Positions 13,421 to 26,978 of a DNA stretch of 64,000 nt are shown piece by piece. The notes beneath the pieces are model-generated. The model had not been told where the DNA came from. It ran no database searches and saw only the letters and a list, made by a program, of their open reading frames with translations. The DNA comes from Vespula vulgaris (taxonomy: Eukaryota; Arthropoda; Insecta; Hymenoptera; Vespidae): positions 6,790,001 through 6,854,000 of the forward strand of contig NC_066592.1 of NCBI RefSeq assembly GCF_905475345.1, given 5' to 3'. Position 1 is the first letter of the stretch; each line of letters starts with the position of its first letter. A program made the translations under genes and the position numbers.

Positions 13421-16400
13421 TTCTCCCTATTTTACACATACGTGGAGAGTATTCATTGTGTTTCAGGACGATTGAAATAACTATCGTTGGTTAACCGAAA
13501 CATTCGCGACCAAACAACGGTAAAATACCTGTAATTTAACAGCCATGGTACGTAATGATATCGTCCCTCTCTCTCTCTTTCTTTCTCTTTTTATCCCCTC
13601 TCCTTTTATTCTATATAGCAAACTTGTAAATTCGGTATCGAAAGAAGAATAATTCCAATAAAATAATTCGATCATCCATAAGATAGAAAACAAAATAAAG
13701 AAAAAGAGATAGAGAGAGAGAAATTGTGATGTGAGAAAGTGCAAACTGGATGAGCGATTGAGCTTATTCTAGGAGAGCTATAAATAGAGGATGGGATTGG
13801 ACGAAAGTGCATCGTAACTTGGACGTCACGAAGGTAACAATAAAAAGGAAGCTCGTAAATTTCTAACAGGGTCCGCGGAGAAACAGGACGCGAGTCGGCT
13901 CGCTTGACGATCAATTAAGATAGAAAAAGAGGGTGGTCCGGGTAAATAGATAGAGAAGGTATAGCGGAAAAATTAGATGGTTAGACGAACAAGGTGGATC
14001 TACGAAGAGCGATTGAAGTAAGAAAATAAAAAGAAATGAGAGAGAAAAAAAGACAAAGAGAGAGAGAGAGAGTAAAAAAGAGAAAATAAACCGCTTGAAC
14101 AAAAAGGATTTCATCGAGTTCCATGTCTAAAAGAGAGAGAGAGAGATATTCTTCGATTTTCTACGTTTGTTTTTCGTTCGATGTATAAAAAGAGAAGGAA
14201 CGATACGCGATTAATTCGTAACTTATCTTTCTCTTTTTCTTTTTTTTTCTTTATCATCGCATTTCAATTCCACCTTGCTTCACTCCGTTCCTTTCTCTAT
14301 TTTGTTTTCTTATCTTTTTTTTTTTTTCATGGCGATGAATAATAACTAATTGGGAAAAAAGAAGAGAAAAAAAAAAGTAAAGAAAAGAACAAAGAAAAAA
14401 GAAACAAACAATGCTTCGATCGTAGTCTGAGGGATTTCTTTAACGATTCTGAAATTATCGAAGTTTATTCTAAAACGGTGGACGACGTACGGTGTGAGAT
14501 CGGAAAGTGGCTGTTCGAAGGGCTTCTAGCTATCCCCTATCGTTTACATCCGATCAACGTTTCGTTCCTCTTTTCCACAGCACCACCACGGAACGCATGG
14601 CTGACAGTTTTATTGTAAACGTTTTTACCTTGAGCCAGAACGAAGAGAAATTTTTCAATGCATAAAAAGCACCTTTGATCTAATTCCAGTAAACGTCGCT
14701 TGGCCTTCTCCTCCCACTTCTTTCCCTCCTCCTCCAGATCCACCTCTTTCTATTCTTCCTATCGTTCACTACTGATATATATATGTGTGTGCGTGTGTGT
14801 ATCACGTGTATGGATAGATAGGTATATATCGAAAGTACGCTCGAAAGAATCGCTCGTTAATTTGTTTATCAAGACGCTCCTTTGTCGATGCGCTATCTCC
14901 GTTCGTGCGGGAATTTAATGAAATAATAAAGCAGCCACTTCTTCTTTTTTTCTTTCGATCGCTCGTTTTTTCTCCCCCCTTTGTTTCCTTTTCTCCGTTT
15001 TCTTCTTTCCCTTTCTTTTAATTTTTTATTTATTTATGTATTTATTTTTGTTCTTAACACGCCGATGTTATTTAATTAAAACTTCGAAGGTAAGTTTTCT
15101 CTTTCCGCGGTTTAAAAAAAGTGAAAGAAGAGAGAAGAAAACGGAGGATTCAATACTACGTTGTATGGATTTAAAAGATTCGAAAGGTATATATATATAT
15201 ATACATACATATGCGTGTGTGCGTATATGCGAATGTGTATGTATTTCGACGGATAGATAAAAACGCTGGCAGCTTGTCGATCGGTTTTTCCTCCCACGAT
15301 CGGATATACGCCATAGCGAAACACTTTGCAGTGTATCCGGAGTCGCGAGAGCTCTAAATCTTTGGAGATATAAAAGGATCCATCCTTGGATGAACGCTTG
15401 GAGTCGACGGGCGACGATCTGTCAGAATTATACGATCGTACGGAATTATCGGGCTTCCTCGATTCCAGACGCCGAGGATATAAAAATCGAAGAAGGAAGA
15501 AACTGCTTTGTCAAAGAGAGAGAAAAAGAGAGAGAGAGAGAGAGAGGAGAAGAAGAGAGGAAAAAAGATAGAAAGAGAAAAATAGAGGAGCAAAGGGAGC
15601 TCTTCGTGGTTCAATTTGAAAGAAACTGCGTGCTCGTAAAAACCCGTAAGACTGGCAATTGAGCGAACGAAAAGAGAGAGAAAGAGAGATGATAAAACCT
15701 AAAACGGTACGATCTACCAAAAAGACGTCGCTTCGGCTGATTGCGTCCTTCTGTAATCCTCTATCAGAAAATATGAAGTCACACGATAAGGTTAGGGCAA
15801 ACGGCGAACGTCAAAATAGTAAAAAATAAAGAAAAGAAAAAACTACGGGACAACGATCCCAAGTTTTCTATCGTAGGTCCGATTAAAGTCATCGGATTAT
15901 TATTAGAATAATCCAAGCAATATTTATACATCGTACGATCATTGACGTATTCTTTATTTATGGATATTATTAGTAACGTTGAAAATGGAAAAAAGTTCAG
16001 ACGATGAAATTTCTTTAGGGAACTCGTGGACGATGACGATTGAACGTCGTTGTTGTGTTCTTTAATCGTATATAAAAAAAAATAATAAAAAAAAAGATAG
16101 AGAAAGAGAGAGAGAGAGAGAGAGAGAGTGTTGAGAGATAGAATAAAACGATGAGATCGATTCATACCAACAGTTATCTCCTCTTTTTCTCTCTTTCTCT
16201 CTCTTTGAACGTTTCTATAGACATCAACGGAAGTCATGACGACAACGATATCGTCGTACAACACTAGAGAAAGAGAGAGAGAGAGAGAGTGGGAGAGAAG
16301 AAGGAGAAGAAGAGAGAAGGAAACCTAGAAGGGTAATATATGTAACAATGTCGAAAGTCGTCGAGAGTTCTCGTAGAAATGGATTCTCTTCAACGTTGAA

Positions 16401-16661
16401 CCAAACGTTGACGACGATTTATGACGACGAGACGAAGGAAAATTTTATGCACTGCGCCAGAGTATTTGGGGTCTGATGTACAGCCTCGATAAAAACGTTT
16501 CTTGCTACGAGGGTGTCACTCTCCCTGTTACGCTGGTGTAAAGTCTCGAAAGAATACAAAAAAAAAAGACAAATAAAAATAAAAAAGAAAGAGAGAGAGA
16601 GAGGGAGAGAGAGAAGAAAATAAATAAACAAATAAAAAAGAAAGAAGAAAAAAGGAAAAGT

Positions 16662-16701
<40 letters not shown>

Positions 16702-17936
16702 TGAGAGTGGGGGTTGGATGAAGAAGAGTGAAGGAAAAGAGAAAGAAGGAAAAAGGAGAAAGGTAGAAGGATCGTTGGTGTTGGTGGTAACGTTAGCTAC
16801 GGAATTCTTCCGCAGTGATGCATGGCCGCATTACCGGGCGTTCGGTTAACGGTTCGATAGTTTTCTTATACATAAGCTACGCTATCCATTTTCAACGAAA
16901 TAATCGAATATACCCCAGTAGAGTTCGAGATAAAACTTCGAACTTAGGTATAACGCGTTAAGTTTAATCCGAGTTAACTTACGTTAAAAACTTTTATTTA
17001 TTTATCATCCATAAGTAAACGTAAACTTTATCGGTTTAAGAAGACATTTAGACGTGTATATAGATTAATACTTGATGATCGATTCCCAAAGGATAATTTC
17101 GTTGACGCTTTCCAATGGATGATTATATTAGTAAAACGATCGTTGTTTAACGCGGTTATCCTTTTCGAGAAATCTAATCGAATGGATTTAATGTCTGAGC
17201 GAGATTAAAGGTCGTCCGACTAAGGTAACGTTCGTTTAAGGAACAAGACGAAAAGAGATGGGACAAATGAATTTACAAAGGGAAACGGGATGGAAGGAAA
17301 AAATACGTCGAATGATTTATCGAGGGTTATCGTCCCCGGTTCGTTATTATATACGGCGAGGCTTCCGTGACGAGAAGCCATTTTTCACGACGTTCACGAA
17401 GAATACTTACGACCGTCTGACACTTTAATCGATCTGCGAATACTCAACCGATGGTAACGTCGGACCGGATGTAGCCTCGTTAAAATGTGAACATGACAAT
17501 GCTCCGCGATGGACAAAGCTATGGAGAACTTAGAGGTGGATGGTAAAAAAGAAACAAGAACAAAAAAAGAAAAAGAAACCAAAAAATAAAAAACAAGGGA
17601 GAACACAAGCGAGAACGAAAGAGCGAGTGATGGAGGGAAGGAAGGGCGAAGGGAACGAAAGAGGTAGGTGGAAGGGAGAAGGGGAGAAAGCACTATGGAA
17701 ATTAACTGTCCGTAAGAACCGATAATTGTGACCGTCCCCAAAAGATTTTACCTTACGACGTTAACGAAAGCAATTCGGTTCGGTCACGCGTGTATTTATA
17801 CGCCGGTGTTTCAAACAGTTTCCCACTTTAGTGCAGGGAAACTGCTTGAAACTGTCCGAACAGATGCTTCCTAACGGCCATCGGTGTTTGGACGGGAGGA
17901 TTGTTTTAACGAAAAAAGAGACAGGGGAGGGAGAGC

Positions 17937-17944
<8 letters not shown>

Positions 17945-18001
<57 letters not shown>
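17945..18001. repeat. (GA)n microsatellite
   Basis: About 28 GA units. Confidence 0.96.
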
Positions 18002-18004
<3 letters not shown>

Positions 18005-18296
18005 GAGAGAAGGATAAAAGAGAAACGAGCAAGTAGGTCGTTTTATTCGTAAAAGCGAAGCTGAACGTTTGACGCGTATAGTCATCAACGCTACGGCGCG
18101 GCGTGCCGCCGATAAAACTCTTCTCTCCATCTTCCTATCTATTTCAACAAAATGGATAAAATAGCGGTCAAAGTATTCATCGACCTGTACAAAAGCGAGC
18201 CGATATTTAAATTAACGCCGAAAATCAATAAAATCGCTTTGCGACTTCCTGCGTTTAATAAGTCTTTCTATCTATCGTTCTCTATCTTTCTACTAC

Positions 18297-18331
<35 letters not shown>

Positions 18332-18431
18332 CTCTCTCTTTTATCTTCCATTTTTTTTCTCTCGTTAATCCTCGATTTTTTCATATTGTTTCCATTTTCC
18401 ACGAATATTTCTCTTTTTCTCTGTCGTCTAC

Positions 18432-18437
<6 letters not shown>

Positions 18438-18507
<70 letters not shown>
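18438..18507. repeat. (CT)n microsatellite
   Basis: About 34 CT units, in inverted orientation to the GA tract some 440 bp to the left. Confidence 0.96.
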
Positions 18508-18510
<3 letters not shown>

Positions 18511-19283
18511 ACCAACTTGTAGTGAAAGATTTACGAAATTAAAAATGAAATTAACCGGCTTGAGACGAAGTATCTAAGTACTTAAGGACATAAAAAGGAA
18601 GTATTTTTCAACAATACTCAAGATGCCGGTTCTCTTTTCGCTAAACATTACCTACCTAGCTACCTACCTAACGCGCGTTTTAAAATAATTACGTAATGAG
18701 AGAACTCGATGTGACTTCTAGCACGTGATTACGTTTCAAACGAGAAGGTTTGTACAATGAAATAAGAAAAAAAAAAGAAAAAAAAAGAGAAAAGAGAAAA
18801 GAGAGAAAGCAAGTGGCCGGAGAAAAGATTTTTTTTTTTAAGTAACACGCTTGCCAAGTAGTTCGTCACGAAAGGATTCATGTGAAATTACTAATAGTTG
18901 TTATTAAATAGTTAATGATAATTGTTATAAAATGATTAATAGAAATATATACTATTTATTATGATACATCGATCTACGATCTACGATCGAATTTCATCAT
19001 TTACATTACCCGAATTCTAATTGATTAAACGAAAATGTATTAATGTCGTCGAAATTATTTCGAATTAAAAATAATACGGTCGATTGCCTTGGTTGATGAC
19101 GCTCGCAAGGACTTCGTCCTTGAAACAAAGTGTGTACTTTGCGAAAGAAAGAAAGAAAGACAAAAAAAAAAGAAACAAACAGGGAGTCTTTTAATTCTTC
19201 GAAATAAATCGCTCAAAAGCTTGTCTCCTCTTCTTTTTCTATTCTCCTTCAACTATCAGCTTCCTCCTTATCGTATGAGTACG

Positions 19284-19287
<4 letters not shown>

Positions 19288-19315
<28 letters not shown>
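19288..19315. repeat. (TG)n microsatellite
   Basis: About 13 TG units. Confidence 0.93.
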
Positions 19316-19626
19316 CCTTCTCGAACCAGTTCAATCTCGAAGAAGTTTTTCATTTTAGAGTTCGAAAGAATGAGGAAGTTGTTCAGGAAGGAGGACAAGA
19401 GCGTGAGACAAAAAAAAAGTTTAAAGAGGACAACGAATCGAGAGAAGGAGGGAACGAGAGAGAGAGAGAGAGAGTGAGAGAGAGAGAAAATAAAAGAGAA
19501 TGAAAGGACGTAACTTGTGGTTTAGATTTTCTTCTTCAAAGTGTATAGTCAATCGTCTTATTTAAAGATGGCCTCTCACTATCGCGATCCTTTCTTTGAT
19601 CAAACCAAACTAAGACACCATTTTTC

Positions 19627-19630
<4 letters not shown>

Positions 19631-19670
<40 letters not shown>
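19631..19670. repeat. (CT)n microsatellite
   Basis: About 19 CT units, continuing into looser CT-rich sequence. Confidence 0.94.
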
Positions 19671-19672
<2 letters not shown>

Positions 19673-19830
19673 CTCGTTCTCTTTCTCTTTCTTTCATTTT
19701 ATACGATCGATCTAGTTGAACGCATTGAGAAAGAATCCTTCTCGATAGTACTTGTTCGCGATACGTTTTCTCAGCTTGGACAAGATCTTTCAAGTATCCT
19801 GTATATTTAACCTTTCCTCTTTCTCTCTCT

Positions 19831-19833
19831 CTA

Positions 19834-19872
<39 letters not shown>

Positions 19873-19883
19873 TTATCTATCTA
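19831..19883. repeat. (CTAT)n microsatellite
   Basis: About 13 CTAT units with one TTTAT variant. Confidence 0.95.
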
Positions 19884-22174
19884 GACCATCTTGGTCTCTT
19901 TTACTATCGACGACTACGCCAATAACCAAAATCGCAAGAACGTTTTTTCTCACTTTTTTATTCGTCGTCATGGCACGCCCCTATGAATCTAGGCGGAGAT
20001 CCGTTCGAAATATAAAAGAATATCTTCTCTTTTCGCCCTCTCTCTCTCTCTCTCTTTTCCTCTCTTTCACTTCGTCGTTTCGCTGCCACGTCCGACTTTT
20101 CATCGTCGTTGTTCATAGACGAGAAAGAGACGAACTTTTCTCACTCACTCACTACCTCTTTCTCTCTCTTTTTCTCTCTCTTTCTCTTTGGATGGGGTTT
20201 TCTCATAAAGTCGCGAGCCGGCGCGTAATCGCAGGTATATTAAAGCGCGAGAAGATCAGGGTGGAAGATTTCACGATATAAGGACAGTTCGGTATGCGAG
20301 AGGAAAAGAAAGAGTGAAAGAGGGGTTGGGTTCAACGAAAGAAACGAACGTAGAAAGAGACAAAAATACGGGAGATAGAGAAATAGAGAGAAGGAGAGAA
20401 AGAGGAAGAGAAAGAGTGTGTTCGGAGGGAAACGAGAATAGGGGGACACTGGAGATAAAGGTTGAGGATATATGTGCGAATAAATTTTCGAGAAGAAAGA
20501 GATAGGGGGGCAAGATGCGTCCCACGTCGTACCTTCCAGTCGGTCAAACGTAAATTCACGAGGACTAATAGTCCTCCGCCACTTTCGAGAACATCGTGTA
20601 TAAGACTTATATATATATGTGTGTGTGTGTGTATTATATACATACGTACTAGGTAAGTAGATAGGTAGGTAGATCTCTACCAATCTACAAGTGTTCGTAA
20701 TATAGTTTAGAAACGGAGTAAGAAGGTAGATCGCTCATGCGATTTCTACGGAATTTTTATAATCAAGAAAACGCCGAGGAGAGTAAGATAAAGAGCCGAG
20801 ATTTTTAGTATTCATGTCTGAAAAAGAAAAAGAGAGAGAGAGAGAGAAAGAAAGAGAAAGAAAAGAAAAAAGGAATGAAAGACGATAAAATCTAGCCTCA
20901 CGTTCTTGCCGATATCACGAGTTAAATTACTTCCATCTTCGATTAATTTTTTTTCGTTATTTTCAATAGAACGTAATAACATATTTATGATAAGAAACTC
21001 GTTCGTATTAATTCTCATTTAGAAATATATATATTCTATGATCGATGATAGATCAATGATCTTGCTAAAAGTTCTCTAATTATCATTAAATTTCTTCGTT
21101 TCGTTTGATCTGGATACGATCGAAGAGAACAAGATGGTCTACGATCGATACGGATAGAACGCAATTACGTTTTCGCAGGAAGGTTTCGCAAACACGTTCC
21201 ATAAACACTATTATCCTGGGCTTTTAACGAGGAATCCAATCCTCTGATCGTCCGACCGTCGGCGATGGTGCCAACGTCGTAGAAGGCCACCATAACGCGA
21301 AACCCTTTACGTAGATACTATACACGTACGACCGATTAAAAGCGATACGTTAGCTCGCGCGAACTCGGCCGCAAGAGTGCTTTAATGAGAGAGTACCTGG
21401 GTAAGCCTATATTGACATTTCACTGTGCATACGAAGAACGATGTAGAGAGAAAGCCAAAGGGAAGTCTACAGACTTCATACTCCTACGTAATCCTCTCAG
21501 CATCCTATTTATTTATATGCGAGTGAGAGTAGAACGCGTGCTGAGAAATACGAAAGGTCGACAGTGATATGATATTATCGTTTTATCATATATTCAACAT
21601 ATTACCTACAAAGTACCGACGATGGAAAGAGAGGGAGAGAGAGAGAGAGAGAGAGAGAGAAGTATAAGATATGTAGGAAAAACGACGTTATTAAATAATA
21701 ATGCTGAGATGGGGGTAAACGAAGAAGAATATTCTACGAAATAAAATCTAACTTTTTATACGAATAAACTTACGAATGGACTCATTAAATTTTCGTTAAA
21801 CCTTTAGAAAGGTTCGTGGAAATCGCTTTGCTTTTATACCCTTGACATTGCCTTATTTTCATTAGAAAATGAAACGCGACATATGAAAACGACGCACTTT
21901 CAGTTTGTTATGAAGATCCTTTAAAGGACGTATATCCTTTATAGGACTTTGCTTTGCTTTTTATTTCTTTTTCATTGATGGTAATTATCGCTTTTATTTA
22001 GCTAACATCTTGGATAAATATTAAAAATTACTTCCTCTTACTAATCTTTCTCGCTTATATCGTACTAGAGATAGACGTGGGTCGGAGAAAGAATTAAATT
22101 TAACGAAATATAAGAATTAAAACGAAATATTATATTATATATCGGATTTGAAATATACGGATATGAAAACTCAC

Positions 22175-22415
22175 CAGTCACGTGTAGCTTTGGCGACGAA
22201 CATCATCTGATCGTAAGTATGCGTCGCCGACGAGTAATGATGATGATGATCCTCGATCGGTACCATCGCATGACAGGCTAATCGAGTCTCGTTTCGATCG
22301 AGAATCGTCAGGTTATATGTCGAGGCTAAGAGACGTGAAGCCATTCGATCCAACGCCACCCATGACTTCGGTGCTACTACCCACGAAGGATATGCGCACC
22401 GTTCGGTCATGTATT
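22175..22415 (-). CDS. Exon E: ectodomain segment with two N-glycosylation sequons and a His4 run
   Basis: A 241-nt exon after a CGTATTTCAG acceptor, ending at GTGAGT. It starts with AA completing Lys232 and ends with TG of Cys312. Residues 233-311 include YMTERCAYPSWVVAPKSWV, LASTYNLTILDRNETRLAC, the short HHHH run and MMFVAKATRD. NLT and NET are two adjacent sequons. The two in-exon cysteines plus the junction cysteine (RDC) fit the family pattern (CxxPxW...ATRDCxxGYxC). The methionine at 22408-22410 is internal, not a translation start. The His run is encoded by a short triplet repeat, so its length may vary between individuals. The next exon is 18.7 kb away. Confidence 0.88.
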
Positions 22416-23188
22416 CTGAAATACGAAAACAATGAAAAAAGTTTTCAGTTGATCGATACGCGAAAAGAAAAGAAGAAACAAAAACAAGAACGAAAGACGA
22501 AGGACGTTCCTCTATTTACATATTTTCATCCGATCATATAAACAACCGGTGTTGGATATGTGTTACTAAAAGAAAAGAAAAGAAAAACAAAGAGAAACAA
22601 ATTTCCAAAACATTCTCTCGTTCCCTTCCTATATTCCAGAAAGATTAACAACGATCGAAACGTGTGACTCACGACTGTGAAAAAAAAAAAAAAGAAAATT
22701 ATACGCACTTCGCGCGTACACGTGTATCTTTTCTAAATAACAATACATGTATGTAGATACAATATATATGTAAATAAATAGAAAATCTAGTCGGATAAAA
22801 CGACGATTCGATATCAAGCGTAATGGAGGGAGCATACATATATCGAATATCGAATATCGAATATCTAACTCGTAGGTATTTCTTTCATCTTTCTCGCGAA
22901 CCCTTGCTTATGATATCCCGCGTTGGTTTAGAAGACGCACGGCAGTATTTGTGCAGTCGCGACGAAGCTATGTTTATTTGCGCGTCCGAACGGAATTGCG
23001 CTAGCAAGAACGTTAGTGTGAGTAATACGCTCTTCATCCGACGCGTGGAAGGGGAAACGAAAGGAGCTTCGAGTTGCCGGAGATCCCGGGGCTAATCTGC
23101 CTTCTGGAAAGTTTAAATGGAAACGCCGAGAACCGGGCTCGATGTGAGCGAAAGAGAGATAGAGACAGAGACAGAGACAGAGATAGAA

Positions 23189-23219
<31 letters not shown>

Positions 23220-24696
23220 AGAGGGGTGAGGAGGATAACGAAACATCCGGGGTGCCGTTGCGAGCCGATGAAAAATTTTTAAGCTGCTTATCGCTCCAGT
23301 CGAATTTATTGCGGCCCACGTACGGCAACGATTTCGAAATATTAATTCCGTGCCACGCGTACGGCTCGCCAAACCGTTGGTGAAGGCAATTCGTGAGAGA
23401 AAAATAGAGAGAGAGAAAAAGAGAGAGAGAGAGAGAGATAGAAAAGTGAATCGTACGTTTCACGATTGAATACCATGATTTTTCAGTGCTGAAAGCTGAG
23501 AAGAGAGAAAGAGAAAAAACTGGGTAATCCAGTACGAAAATTACTCGAATGCGTGTTTCTATGGTATTTGCAAGATCGGTATAGATAATCTTACTTTACT
23601 ATCCTATTCGTCGACTTTGAAATCGAATAAAACGGCGGATTACAACAGGCCATAACAATTTTTGACAATTTTATCGTAGCACCGTAATACGTCCAACGTT
23701 GTTTTACTCGTTCAATGACACGTAAAGAAGGAACGTATCGTTCGAACGTGTTCCTTCTTCGAAGTGGAACTTGATCTTTGGTGGAAATCGTGAACCGGAA
23801 GATCGGACTTGGTATCGCGTATTATGTGATACACGTATGTAGTACGTGTCTACATAGTATACATATGTATATATATGTACATATATATATATATCGGAGA
23901 ATATTCCAAGTAGCTAGTGGTGTCGATCACTACTCGCGCTCGTATCCTACACCGCTTTCCACAAGCAGCTTCATAGTTTACGTGCTCCGTTTTGCTATGC
24001 TCCATACTACCTCTTCTACATCGTCGGTCTATGGACTTGCATCTTCGTCTGCAAACTCGAATCTTCGAGTCGATATAGGTGAAACCGAGCAGAACTTCAA
24101 TTTCACCTTTACGATCGACCAGAGATATTCGATCGAGATTTCGAATTAATCCGTAAGCAAATTCATCTCTTGTTCGAGAGAGGACAAAGAACGGACGGAA
24201 ATATTTGTTCGTCTTTTATAATGTCGTATGCATGTACATATATATATATATATATATATTTATACACGTATGTATATGTTTGTATTATATACAAAAGACA
24301 ACAATATATAAGTGTGGGGTTGTAGGTACATATTTATCTAAATATATGAGTATCTCTGTCCACACACGAAGTCGAAGTTGTATTATCTTTGAAAATAATT
24401 TTCCACGAATGATTTCGATTATACCGAACACGCGGCCGCAAACTTTTATCATCCATTTACCTCACATTCGTTTTCCAAGTTTCGAAACGTTCGGTCTCTA
24501 TCTGTTGATCGGTCGTCTGTTCGTCGGCCGGTCTGATAGATTTGTTTTTTACTAAATTAATTCAATTTTATATTACGTCGTTGGGAAAACGACAATGCGA
24601 GAAGAGAAGGGCACACTTCGGATCGTGTGTGTATGTGTGTGTTTATTTAAATGATTTTGCAGATGATTTTACAATTTGATTACTTCGTTTCCGTCC

Positions 24697-24729
<33 letters not shown>

Positions 24730-25851
24730 CATCTATCTATATTTCTTTCTCTCTTTCGCTCTCCCTTACCATACTCATTTTCCTCCATTATTATTATACA
24801 TCCGAGTATTCTGTTATTTTGTAATCTACTACGTTTCCGCACGTTTAAAATTCATTTCTGGAGTTTCCAATTTTACAACAGATGCCAATTGATGAAATAT
24901 TTTCCTGGATAATAGAATGAGGAACAACGTCGAACCGCTTTTAAGTCAATCTCGGCCATTTGCTTGAATTTCGATGAAGTTTTCCCTAGACGTACTAGAC
25001 TTCATCCATCATAGTCTTCGAGAGTTACAAAGCAATCTTCGAGCATGAGACGCGCACAGATTGCTTGACTCGACCTGCGACCTGTTTTATTTCGCGAGAC
25101 CGATGACCTCGTCGAATCGATCGCGTAGATAGCTAAGTTAATCGTGTTAAACGAATCCGTTTTACATTTCTCGTTAAAGAAAAGAAGAAGAAGAAGAAGA
25201 AGAAGACAAAAGGCAGAAGAAATCAACGGCAGCTATTAGTAAAATGAAAAAACGAGAGAAAGTATTTTTTTATATCTCACAAATGATAAACTTGAATACC
25301 CACGTATAAGATAAACTGAAAGGTACGAAAAATGTGTTACGAAGTTGAAAAGCTTCAAAGTTGGGACGTACCTACAACTTTCAAAGTAGAGATCCTCGTA
25401 AAAGTCTTAACAAGTGACAAAGACAAGAGTAATATTTTCGACGGCAACGTGCGAGTAAGTTCATTAAGGTTTAGAAGAGTTGAAAAAGTGATCTTTCTAT
25501 CTCGAAAATTTGCGACGAAAAATAAACAGGTAATTAGAGGAGAGCTTGCCGAATATAAATTAAAAAAAGGAAATAAATAAAAAAGTAAAGATAAAAAAAG
25601 AAATATTTAGAGATTAAACACGTAACGTCAAACGTTACAAAATTTTCAATATTGACTTTATGTATCGTAAAATATAAGTCATGCGAAATGCATTTGGCAA
25701 ACTTTTTCCAACAAAATATTCCACGGTGAAACGATGATCGAAAGAGGAAATTCTTTGAAAAAAGAAGAGAGATATATATATGTATAACAAAAAGAATAAA
25801 CCACGACAAAGAGAAAGAAAAACTTTTGTTTTCGAATCGTATAATACTTAC
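22416..25851 (-). other. Intron between exons D and E (3436 nt)
   Basis: GT-AG intron. Holds GA/CT, TA and (GAA)n tracts and two more complex islands at about 22890-23110 and 23230-23400. A plus-strand open frame at 23778-24149 is long (123 codons) but reads through TA-rich repeat and has no domain I recognise. Confidence 0.75.
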
Positions 25852-26073
25852 TCTGTTTCATTTTAAATGTCTTCGCAGCCTCCGTGATGCTAAGAAGGCC
25901 GGTACAAGTGGCGTCTCCGCTTTGAGCCATGTGCCACGTGTTGTTCGAGCCTCTGGTGTATATAAAACACCTGTAGCTTTCCTCGTCGTTCGTCTTACGA
26001 TCACCGTACAAACGCGCCACCATGTAGTTCGTACTGCCCTCTCTCCAGGTCGCCAAACATTCCAATTGGACGT
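25852..26073 (-). CDS. Exon D: third ectodomain module (ECLATW...YRCF)
   Basis: A 222-nt exon after a CTCGCATAG acceptor, ending at GTAAGT, phase 1 at both ends. Residues 159-231 include VQLECLATWREGSTNYMVAR, EESYRCFIYTRG, SNNTWHMAQSGDATC and TGLLSITEAAKTF. The ECLATWxEGxxxYxVxxL...DEExYRCFxY core is characteristic of the family module I associate with DUF7042-type domains. NNTW carries an N-glycosylation sequon. Three cysteines are present. The acceptor is preceded by a purine/pyrimidine microsatellite, so on the transcribed strand it has a long TTC-rich polypyrimidine stretch. The frame remains open on both sides into intron, but those extensions are low-complexity. Exon C's final G plus AC makes Asp158. 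Confidence 0.9.
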
Positions 26074-26941
26074 CTATGCGAGCAGAAGAAGAAGAAGAAG
26101 AAAAACAAAACAAAAACAAAAACAGAAAAAAAAGAAAAGAAAAAGAACTACGATGAATAAATATATTTCTATCGAATGTACATTCTGTAATAATACGAGA
26201 TAATACGAATTATTATTTATCGATTATCGATTAACGATAATAATAATTATTACGTCTCTTACTCGTCAACGTCAACGATCCAATCCGTTCGTTCGAACGA
26301 TCAAACTCGGGACAAATGATCGATAATTAAAAAGATTTTAATTTTAATGCGTCTCTTTTCTCCGATTAATTCGATTTCGTTAATACGAAACTTTTCTTAT
26401 ATTTCATATTTATCACGATTAAAGGTATTTTGTCAAAGAGAGAAATCGTGCAACGTGCCATCGAAACTTTGATAATGTTATCATATTAGAAAGATTATTA
26501 TTGGATCCTTGTCTCGCGCGAGTTATTATTATATATCGCTGTACGTGAAATTTCTACGAAGCTCTATGTAAGCTATAATAATCGAGATTACATTCTTTTG
26601 AAGAAGAAGAAGAAGAAGAAGAAGTGATAAAGAGAAAGAGAGAGAAAAAAACATTTAATATCTATCTATTGATTTGTCGACGAAGTACAAGCCACGTCAA
26701 TGTCCATCGATGATTATTTTCAAAATTTATTTCGATGGAGACACACACATCAACAAATGATAACTGACAAGGCCATTAATCATTCATCATGGCCGTCGAT
26801 AGGTTTATCGATTATATTATAAGGCTCGTACCTAGCAAGGGAACCTATGTCAAACAAGCAAATTACTGACAAACTTTTCCAAAGGATTCTCTATTTATCT
26901 CTTCTCTTATTTTTTTGTGTTCTTCTTTTTCTTCTTCTTCG

Positions 26942-26978
<37 letters not shown>

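Larger units (their letters stand above)
3478..22174 (-). other. Intron between exons E and F (18.7 kb)
   Basis: Large intron with dense simple repeats. The longest stretch without strong microsatellites is about 6390-6720, rich in ATTA-type motifs. Other more complex patches are at 11380-11640, 12640-12830, 16790-16870, 16910-17240 and 21070-21380. Open frames such as those near 11742-11981 and 13911-14114 show no recognisable domain. No additional exon is needed, since the E-F junction restores a conserved Cys in frame. Confidence 0.75.

Noticed and set aside
17394..17520. Minus-strand frame followed by a strong GTAAGT donor in the E-F intron
   Set aside because: The peptide shows no family similarity, and the E-F junction already restores a conserved Cys in frame, so no extra exon is needed.
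22823..23095. Plus-strand 90-codon frame opposite the D-E intron
   Set aside because: No domain, no splice context, and it begins in an ATATCGA repeat.
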